Made by a program: the position numbers and the translations under genes. The notes below the pieces were generated by a model. That model made no database searches. It was not told the origin of the DNA and saw nothing but the letters and a program-made list of their open reading frames with translations. A DNA stretch of 64,000 nt from Phenylobacterium sp. (lineage in GTDB: Bacteria; Pseudomonadota; Alphaproteobacteria; Caulobacterales; Caulobacteraceae): positions 62,001 to 126,000 of the forward strand of contig NZ_SSMX01000046.1 of the NCBI RefSeq assembly GCF_004799515.1. Direction: 5' to 3'. Below are positions 58,291 to 64,000 of the stretch, piece by piece (positions within the stretch are counted from its first letter, which is position 1; every line of letters starts with the position of its first letter).

Positions 58291-60567
58291 ATGGACGAAC
58301 GACTGGCCGCGGCGGATGCGGCGCTGAAAGCGGGCCGCCGCGACGACGGCATCGCGCTGTTGGCCGCCGCCATCGAGGCCGATCCCGGGACCGGCAGTCC
58401 CGCCTACCGCGTCCTGGTGACCCAGCTCTACCTGGCCAAGCGATTCGAGGAAGGCGCGACCTGGAGCGAGGCCGGGACGAAGCGCTATCCGCGCGATCTC
58501 GACCTGTGGAACCTGCAGGGCGTCTGCCTGCGCAACCTGCGCCGCTATCCCGAGGCCCTGGCGGCCTTCGACCAGGCGGCGCGGCTCGGCCCCGGCAATG
58601 TCCACGTCCAGACCAACCGCGGCAATGTGCTGCTCGACATGGACCAGGGCGCGCGCGCCGAGCCGGTGTTCACCACCCTGGTCCGCAAGGATCCCCGCAA
58701 CGCCGAACATGTCCGCCAGCTCGGCCGTGCGCTGTTCAAGCAGGGCAAGCTGCCCGCCGCCCTCAGCCGCTTCCGCCAGGCCGTCGCCCTGCAGAAGACC
58801 CTGGTCGACGCCTGGATGGACCTGATCAGCGCCACCCTCGAGCAGGGGCAGTTGGCCGAAGGCGAGGCGCTGGCGGAGAAGGCCCTGGCCGCCAACCCCG
58901 ACAATCCCAGGCTGATCGAGTCGCGGGTGGTCGCCATGCGGCGAGCGGGCGAGTATCGGCGGGCCGAGGCCTACCTGCTGGAGCTCCTGCCGCGGCTCGG
59001 AACCGCCGCCTGGATCCACTACCAGCTGGGCGCCACCGTCGCCGACTACGACCGCGACCGCTGCAACATCTTCATGCGCAAGGCGGTCGAGCTGGAGCCC
59101 AACGCCCTCGACTATGTGCTGGGGCTGGTCGAGAGCCTGGAGCGGACCCGCACCGGCGATGAAGGGGCCAACATCGAGGAGGCCTACCAGCTGGCCCGCC
59201 ACGCGCTGACCCTGAACCCCACCGGGCCGGGCCAGCTGAAGATCCTCAACGAGGTGCTGATCCGGGTCTGCGCCTACGACGAGCTGCCCGCGCTCGGCGA
59301 CTTCGCGACGCTGGGCCGCTTCTGGGCCAGCAGCGGCCGCCACACCGCGCTCCTGAAGCAGCTGGCGCGGGTCGAGACGCTGGAGGACCGCTACGAACTC
59401 CTCGAACAGCACCGCATCTGGGGCCGGATGATCGAGGAGCGGACCGCGCGCCAGCCGATCCGCAAGCCCGCGCCACGGCCCAAGGACGGGCGCATCCGGC
59501 TGGGCTTCCTCTCCTCCGACCTGCGCGCGCATCCGGTGGGCTATTTCGCGCAGCCGCTGTTCGACCACGTCGACCCGCGCTTCGATCTCTATTGCTACTC
59601 GTTCTACACGGGCGCCGAAGACGCGATGCAGAAGTACTTCGCGTCCAAGTCGAAGGCCTATCGCTGGTACCCGGAGATCGGCACGCCGGCGGCGGCCCAG
59701 ACCATCGCCGACGACCAGTTGGACATGCTGATCGAGCTCGGCGGCTCGACGCACATGAACCGGCTGGAGCTGATGACCTACCGGGCGGCGCCCAAGCAGG
59801 CGAGCTGGCTGGGCTATCCGCACTCGGCGGGCGTCGCGGCGATCGATTACCTGGTCACCGACCCCTACAACACCCCGCCCCGCCGCGATCTCCTGCTCGA
59901 GACGCCGCTGATGATGCCCAAGACCTGGATCGCGCTGGGCCGCACCATCTTCTCCGACGCCCATATGATCGCGCCGGCCACGCCGCAGGACCGGCACGGG
60001 GTGATCAGCTTCGGCACCGCCAACAACCCGCACAAATACACCCGCAGCCTCTTCGGCCTCTGGGCGCGGACGATGCACGCGGTTCCGGGCTCGCGCTTCG
60101 TCTTTGTCCGGCCGGAGGGCTCATCCCCCACCTTCCGCAAGAACATCCTGTCGGAGTTCGAGCGTGGCGGCATCGCCGCCGAACGGGTGGTCTTCCACAC
60201 GATCCGCGGCGCGCACATGCCGTTCTACAACGAGATCGACATCAGTCTCGACACCGCCCCGCTCACCGGCGGCACCACCACCACCGAGTCGCTGTGGATG
60301 GGCGTGCCGGTGGTGAGCCTGGTCGGCGAAGCCTTCTTCGAGCGGCTGTCGGCCTCGATCCTGGCCAACAGCGGGCTGGCTGACCTGGCGACCCCCGACC
60401 CGGACGAGTTCGTCCGCATCGCCGCGGCGCTGGCGGCGGACAAGCCGCGGCGCGAGAGCCTGCGCCGGACCCTGCGCGACCAGATCCGCTCCGGCCCGCT
60501 CGGTCAGACCCAGCAGTTCGCCAGCGACTTCTACGATCTGGTCGCCCGCACGGTTGAGGGAGCCTAG
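58291..60567 (+). CDS. TPR-GT41 protein O-glycosyltransferase (OGT/SPINDLY-like)
   Basis: A 758-residue protein. Residues about 1-330 hold TPR-like helical repeats; about 395-750 form a GT41 catalytic domain with RLGFLSSDLRAHPVGYFAQPLF (the HPVGYF histidine), DYLVTDPYNTPP, SFGTANNPHKYT and PLTGGTTTTESLWMGVPVVSL. These enzymes glycosylate Ser/Thr of proteins using nucleotide sugars. In Caulobacter a GT41 protein (FlmG) modifies flagellin, so a similar role is possible. It is convergent with the sugar-modification operon at 60564-64000 and overlaps its last gene by four bases. Confidence 0.85.
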   Translation: MDERLAAADAALKAGRRDDGIALLAAAIEADPGTGSPAYRVLVTQLYLAKRFEEGATWSEAGTKRYPRDLDLWNLQGVCLRNLRRYPEALAAFDQAARLGPGNVHVQTNRGNVLLDMDQGARAEPVFTTLVRKDPRNAEHVRQLGRALFKQGKLPAALSRFRQAVALQKTLVDAWMDLISATLEQGQLAEGEALAEKALAANPDNPRLIESRVVAMRRAGEYRRAEAYLLELLPRLGTAAWIHYQLGATVADYDRDRCNIFMRKAVELEPNALDYVLGLVESLERTRTGDEGANIEEAYQLARHALTLNPTGPGQLKILNEVLIRVCAYDELPALGDFATLGRFWASSGRHTALLKQLARVETLEDRYELLEQHRIWGRMIEERTARQPIRKPAPRPKDGRIRLGFLSSDLRAHPVGYFAQPLFDHVDPRFDLYCYSFYTGAEDAMQKYFASKSKAYRWYPEIGTPAAAQTIADDQLDMLIELGGSTHMNRLELMTYRAAPKQASWLGYPHSAGVAAIDYLVTDPYNTPPRRDLLLETPLMMPKTWIALGRTIFSDAHMIAPATPQDRHGVISFGTANNPHKYTRSLFGLWARTMHAVPGSRFVFVRPEGSSPTFRKNILSEFERGGIAAERVVFHTIRGAHMPFYNEIDISLDTAPLTGGTTTTESLWMGVPVVSLVGEAFFERLSASILANSGLADLATPDPDEFVRIAAALAADKPRRESLRRTLRDQIRSGPLGQTQQFASDFYDLVARTVEGA

Positions 60568-61217
60568 AGCCGGAAATATTCCTGCAGCAGGTCGTCGGGG
60601 CGCGGGCGGAAGGTGAGCTCGCCGGCGGCGCCTGAGAACACCATCATCCCCTTGGGCGCGCGCTTGCCGATCACGCGAACGCCTTGCGAGAGGACCACGT
60701 CGTCCTCGATCACCGCGCCCGCCGCCACCGAGCTTCCCGGATAGAGCACCACGCGTGCGCCGATCACCGGGATCTGGTCCTTATGCCGGCCCACGGTGCA
60801 GTTCTGGTAGAGCACCAGGTGCTCGCCATAGGTCGCCTTGGCCAGGACGATGCCCAGGCTGTGGCCGATGTAGAACACCTTCGGCATGGCGATCTCGTAG
60901 AACAGGTCGATGCCGTTGAAGGCCTTGTTCATCAGGAACAGCCGGGTCGGCGCCTCGGTGTCGCCGGACCGCGTCCAGATCGTGTTGGCCAAGTAGTAGA
61001 GGAAGATGGTGTGCTGCGAGGACTGCAGCACGTTGAACTCATCCGGCCGCCAGGGCGCGCAGCCGTTGATGCAGCCGTGCAGCCGCTCCAGCGCCTCGTC
61101 CAGATAGGCGTCGGCCACGGTGCGGAAAGTCGCCTCGCGCCCGTCGGGAACCACGTGGGCGCACTGGGCGACCGTGTAGGCCAGCAGGCTCGCGCGCGTG
61201 TGGCCCCGGAGCTTCAA
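60564..61217 (-). CDS. Left-handed beta-helix acyltransferase (serine acetyltransferase-like)
   Basis: A 217-residue protein. The C-terminal part has hexapeptide repeats (HKDQIPVIGARVVLYPGSSVAAGAVIEDDVVLSQGVRVIG); the N-terminal half is helical, as in serine acetyltransferases. It likely acylates a sugar or amino-sugar using acetyl-CoA. TTG at 61217 overlaps the epimerase stop by four bases (TTGA) with GGAAGGG upstream; an upstream frame to 61550 would overlap the epimerase and is not coding-like. Last gene of the sugar operon. Confidence 0.78.
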   Translation of the reverse strand: MKLRGHTRASLLAYTVAQCAHVVPDGREATFRTVADAYLDEALERLHGCINGCAPWRPDEFNVLQSSQHTIFLYYLANTIWTRSGDTEAPTRLFLMNKAFNGIDLFYEIAMPKVFYIGHSLGIVLAKATYGEHLVLYQNCTVGRHKDQIPVIGARVVLYPGSSVAAGAVIEDDVVLSQGVRVIGKRAPKGMMVFSGAAGELTFRPRPDDLLQEYFRL

Positions 61218-62023
61218 GCCTTCAGCCCTTCCAGATAGCGGCGCACCACATCCTTGACCGGCGCGGGATCGACGCCAAGGGCGCGCAGCCGGCCGACGTC
61301 GGCGGTGGGCGGCGAAAGCGGCGAGACGTCGCGGGCGAAGCTCACCTGCCAGCCGGCCTGCAGGAAGAGGTTGGCGATCTCGCCATTGGCCATGGTCTCC
61401 CCGCTGGCCACATTGACCACCCCATGCGCCGGCTTCTCGGCCATGGCGACGAGGGCCGCCACCACATCGTCCAGGTGGATGTAGTCGCGGGCGATGTGCG
61501 GACTGGAATCGAGGTTGAGCGCCCGCGTGCGCGCCGCCTCGATCAGCCATTCGGAAAGGAAGCCTGGCGCCTCGGCCTCCCAGTCGAAGACGTTGGAGAG
61601 CCGGGCGACCGCGCCGCGCCCGTCGGTGCGGGTGAGCGTCAGGTTCTCGCCCAGCGCCTTGGAGAGATCGTAGATGCGGCGCGGATCGGTGGGGTCGAAC
61701 AGGAGCGGCGCGGCCTCGTCCAACAGGCGCGCGGCCTGGCCGTCGTAGAGCCGGGTCGACGACAGGTAGATCAGCTGCTCGAACCGGCCGGCCTGGATCA
61801 GCGCGCTCAGGAGGGTGACGTGGGCCTCGACGGTGTCGAAGGGCCGGCGGTCGTAGTCGGCGGTCAGGCCCGCGCAGTAGAAGACCACCCCCATGTCGCG
61901 CCCGAACAGCGAGGTGTCACCCTTGGCCGGGGCGTAGACATCCCAACCTTCGCCGGTCAGCCGCGCCTGGAGCCGGCGGCCGACGAAGCCCGTGGCGCCG
62001 ATGATGGTGGCCAGGCCCGTCAT
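61214..62023 (-). CDS. NAD(P)-dependent sugar epimerase/dehydratase
   Basis: A 269-residue extended SDR. TIIGATGFVGRRL is the dinucleotide motif; LSSTRLYDG and IYDLSKALGE give the S/YxxxK catalytic set. A compact size resembles nucleotide-sugar epimerases or reductases in the surface polysaccharide pathways. It overlaps the upstream acyltransferase by four bases. The substrate cannot be told; the neighbourhood suggests a deoxy- or methylated sugar nucleotide. Confidence 0.85.
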   Translation of the reverse strand: MTGLATIIGATGFVGRRLQARLTGEGWDVYAPAKGDTSLFGRDMGVVFYCAGLTADYDRRPFDTVEAHVTLLSALIQAGRFEQLIYLSSTRLYDGQAARLLDEAAPLLFDPTDPRRIYDLSKALGENLTLTRTDGRGAVARLSNVFDWEAEAPGFLSEWLIEAARTRALNLDSSPHIARDYIHLDDVVAALVAMAEKPAHGVVNVASGETMANGEIANLFLQAGWQVSFARDVSPLSPPTADVGRLRALGVDPAPVKDVVRRYLEGLKA

Positions 62024-62514
62024 TCGCCGCGCCGTCCGATGCGCCGCGCCGGCGCCCCGGCGTGGATCTCGTAGGCCGGCACCTCGCCGCGCACCACGGA
62101 GCCGGCGGCGATCACCGCGCCCTTGCGGATCACCGCCCCGTCAAGGACCACGACGTTGGCCCCCAGCCAGACGTCCTCCTCGATGACGATGCCGCCCCTG
62201 GAGGGCTGGAAGCCCTGCAGCCGGATGTGGCGGGTCACATCGGCCACCGCGTGGTTGGTGGGCGCCAGCGTGCAGTTGGCGGCGATCGCCACCGCATCGC
62301 CGATGGTCACGCCGTTGCCGGTGTAGATCACCACGCCGGAGTTGATCGCGCAGTCGGCGCCGATCACCACATCGCCCACGCCGCCGGCCGGCTTGATCTT
62401 CACGAAGGCGTCTACGCTGGTGCGCGGGCCGATCTCGATCAGGGTGCCGCGCACCGAATCCTCGATGTCGGCCAGCGGCGAGATCTTCGCGGTGGGATCG
62501 ATCTTCAGCACCAT
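62020..62514 (-). CDS. Hexapeptide-repeat acyltransferase
   Basis: A 164-residue protein of the left-handed beta-helix acyltransferase family: GDVVIGADCAINSGVVIYTGNGVTIGD and IGDAVAIAANCTLAPTNHAVADVTRHI, with the TNHAVAD histidine as the likely catalytic base, then VIEEDVWLGANVVVLDGAVI. It probably transfers an acetyl group to a sugar. The ATG at 62514 has a GAGGG ribosome site 5 bases upstream; GTG 62526 overlaps the preceding stop. It is in the middle of the operon. Confidence 0.85.
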   Translation of the reverse strand: MVLKIDPTAKISPLADIEDSVRGTLIEIGPRTSVDAFVKIKPAGGVGDVVIGADCAINSGVVIYTGNGVTIGDAVAIAANCTLAPTNHAVADVTRHIRLQGFQPSRGGIVIEEDVWLGANVVVLDGAVIRKGAVIAAGSVVRGEVPAYEIHAGAPARRIGRRGE

Positions 62515-62522
62515 GGCCGCCC

Positions 62523-63053
62523 TCACCCCCGCCAGTCAGGGTAGGTTGCGTCGCGCTCGGAGATCAATGCCGGGGCGGCGGGCCAGGCGATGGCGAAGGC
62601 CGGGTCGTCCCAGCGTGCGCCGGCTTCGTGGCCGGGCGCGAACTTCGGGCTGATCTGGTAGAGTACGTCGGTGTCCGGCTCGAGCGTCAGGAAGCCGTGG
62701 GCGACGCCTTCGGGGATGAAGAGGCCCGCCGCGTTTTCGGCGGAGAGCTCGGTCCCGGCCCACTTCAGATAGGTTGGGCTGCCCGTGCGCAGGTCGACGG
62801 CGACATCGAAAATCCGTCCACGGACGGCGCGCACCAACTTGCTCTCACCGTGCGGGTCCGGCTGATAGTGCAGGCCGCGCAGGGTCCCCGGCCCGGGGTT
62901 GCGTGACAGGCTGGTCTGGACCGGCGCAAAGAACGCGCCCGCCGCGGCGAATTCGTCCGGGCACTGAAGACGCGCGAAGCTTCCGCGCTCGTCCTCGTGC
63001 GGTTCCGGGAGGACCAGCAGGACGCCAGCGATGCCGGTCTCCGCGAACTGCAT
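62523..63053 (-). CDS. RmlC-like nucleotide-sugar 3,5-epimerase (cupin)
   Basis: A 176-residue protein of the dTDP-4-dehydrorhamnose 3,5-epimerase family: LRGLHYQPDPHGESKL contains the catalytic histidine, and FIPEGVAHGFLTLEPDTDVLYQIS the second family motif. It would epimerise a 4-keto-6-deoxy sugar nucleotide. The ATG at 63053 overlaps the upstream methyltransferase stop (ATGA). It could equally be an RmlC-related isomerase such as FdtA-like enzymes. The next gene is the hexapeptide acyltransferase. Confidence 0.87.
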   Translation of the reverse strand: MQFAETGIAGVLLVLPEPHEDERGSFARLQCPDEFAAAGAFFAPVQTSLSRNPGPGTLRGLHYQPDPHGESKLVRAVRGRIFDVAVDLRTGSPTYLKWAGTELSAENAAGLFIPEGVAHGFLTLEPDTDVLYQISPKFAPGHEAGARWDDPAFAIAWPAAPALISERDATYPDWRG

Positions 63054-64000
63054 CAGCCGACGACCTTCGTCTCCGGCGAGGCGGTGACGAAACGGCCGCC
63101 CCAGTCGCGGATGAAGCCCATCTGGCCCATGATCTCGTCCTTCAGGTTCCACGGCAGGATGACCAGGTCGTCCGGCTTCAGCTCGCCGATCGCCGTGGGC
63201 GGCAGGATCGGCAGGTGGCTGCCGGGCAGGAAGCGGCCCTGCTTGGCGAGGCTGGCGTCATAGACCGCGGCAATGTCGGCCGGCGTGGTCCCGCAGTAGT
63301 TCAGGAAGGTATTGCCCTTGGCCGCCGCGCCATAGGCCGCGATCCGCCGGCCCGCCGCCTTCTCCGCCGCCAGGAAGCCGCGGAAGCTGTCGCGCACCGC
63401 CGCCACCCTGGGCGCGAAGCCGGCGTAGCTCTCGATGCGGTCGAGGCCCGCAGCGTGCTCCTGCTCGCGCAGGGCCACCAGGGCCTCGGTCTCCTCGTGG
63501 CCGGAGCCCATGTGGCAGCAGTAGAGCCGCAGCGAGCCGCCGTGGGTGGAAAGTCGTTCGACATCGAACGGCCTAAGCCCATTGGCCCTCAGCACCTGCT
63601 CGACCGCCAGCAGCGACAGGTAGGAGAAGTGCTCGTGATAGATGGTGTCGAACTGCACCTTCTCGATCAGGTTCAAGAGGTGCGGGAATTCGAAGGTCAG
63701 CACGCCCTCGTCCTTCAGCACCGCCTGGAAGCCGGCCACGAAGTCGCCAATGTCCGGTACATGGGCCAGGACGTTGTTGGCCGCCATCAGGTCGGCGCGG
63801 TCGCCGCGCGCGGCCAGGATCTGCCCCGTCAGGTCGCCGAAGAACATCACCTCGGTGGGCACGCCGCGGGCGACGGCGGCCTGGGCGGTGTTGGCCGTCG
63901 GCTCGATCCCCAGCACGGGAATGTCCATTTCGACGAAGTGCTGCAGCAGATAGCCGTCATTGCTCGCCACTTCGACGACCAGCGACTCCGGACCCAGGCT
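63053..64000 (-). CDS. Sugar C-methyltransferase-type SAM methyltransferase, partial (5' end beyond window)
   Basis: The C-terminal 315 or so residues of a methyltransferase running off the right edge. The Rossmann core continues VASNDGYLLQHF (motif I), IEPTANTAQAA and AANNVLAHVPDI, then FPHLLNLIEKVQFDTIYHEHFSYLS, and a C-terminal half (ESYAGFAPRVAAVRDSFRGFLA, GRRIAAYGAAAKGNTFLNYC) characteristic of the sugar C-methyltransferases (NDP-hexose 3-C-methyltransferase group). The N-terminal zinc-binding part is outside the window. First visible gene of the leftward sugar operon. Confidence 0.88.
   Translation of the reverse strand, partial: SLGPESLVVEVASNDGYLLQHFVEMDIPVLGIEPTANTAQAAVARGVPTEVMFFGDLTGQILAARGDRADLMAANNVLAHVPDIGDFVAGFQAVLKDEGVLTFEFPHLLNLIEKVQFDTIYHEHFSYLSLLAVEQVLRANGLRPFDVERLSTHGGSLRLYCCHMGSGHEETEALVALREQEHAAGLDRIESYAGFAPRVAAVRDSFRGFLAAEKAAGRRIAAYGAAAKGNTFLNYCGTTPADIAAVYDASLAKQGRFLPGSHLPILPPTAIGELKPDDLVILPWNLKDEIMGQMGFIRDWGGRFVTASPETKVVG

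Noticed and set aside
58240-60078. Leftward frame opposite the GT41 protein
   Set aside because: Antisense shadow; the plus-strand gene has clear TPR and GT41 motifs.

Overview
The window is dense, GC-rich (about 70% by eye) alphaproteobacterial chromosome, most likely Caulobacteraceae and probably Phenylobacterium or a close relative. Supporting signs are the HisKA_2/HWE-type histidine kinases, a compact phoR-phoU-phoB cluster, DUF4170, DUF3052, COG4798 and Tim44-like family proteins, many GTG/TTG starts, and four-base ATGA/GTGA/TTGA gene overlaps. I see no tRNA, rRNA, CRISPR array, insertion sequence, integrase or prophage. This is ordinary core and lightly accessory chromosome, not a mobile island. 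Family assignments come from recognised motifs read by eye; no database search was run.

Layout. 1-13 kb: a fatty-acid desaturase fragment, two GFA-fold proteins, a secreted two-repeat protein, an SDR/YjbR pair, an XRE regulator, a tandem pair of small paralogues, a serine carboxypeptidase, an exported amidohydrolase, a methyltransferase, an EamA permease and OsmC. 13-19 kb: a VOC protein, a trypsin-like serine protease, a Tat-exported M24 peptidase, a HisKA_2 kinase, a Tim44-like membrane protein and a nitrobindin-like protein. 19-22.4 kb: a three-gene operon of DauA-like oxidase, PfkB kinase and class II aldolase, which looks like a small catabolic module. 22.6-27 kb: an OmpA lipoprotein, a TonB-like protein, a Tat-exported PLP aminotransferase and a Tat-exported Gfo/Idh/MocA oxidoreductase. 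27-42 kb: a metalloprotease, a hybrid kinase, several small conserved proteins, gamma-glutamyltranspeptidase, UbiD, MAPEG, PmbA/TldE and a divergent GST/HxlR pair around a strong palindromic operator array.

42.9-48.9 kb is the outer-membrane biogenesis operon: an MsbA-like exporter, a DUF374 acyltransferase, waaA and lpxK, with a His-rich zinc-type CDF transporter inserted in it. 48.9-53.9 kb holds an APH-like phosphotransferase, purD and a TPR-glycosyltransferase fusion. 53.9-58.2 kb is regulatory: phoR, phoU and phoB without pstCAB between them and with a clear Pho box upstream of phoR, then a divergent HisKA_2 kinase, response regulator and SemiSWEET gene.

58.3-64 kb holds a TPR-GT41 (OGT/SPINDLY-type) protein glycosyltransferase facing a tightly overlapped operon of C-methyltransferase (cut by the window edge), RmlC-like epimerase, left-handed beta-helix acyltransferase, NAD-dependent epimerase and a second acyltransferase. 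This looks like synthesis of a modified surface sugar, possibly for flagellin or envelope glycosylation. I found no convincing wholly new system. The points most worth a second look are the HxlR operator array, the Pho box with the reduced pho cluster and an apparently soluble PhoR, the duplicated small-gene/promoter unit at 4.3-5.0 kb, and the GT41/sugar locus.
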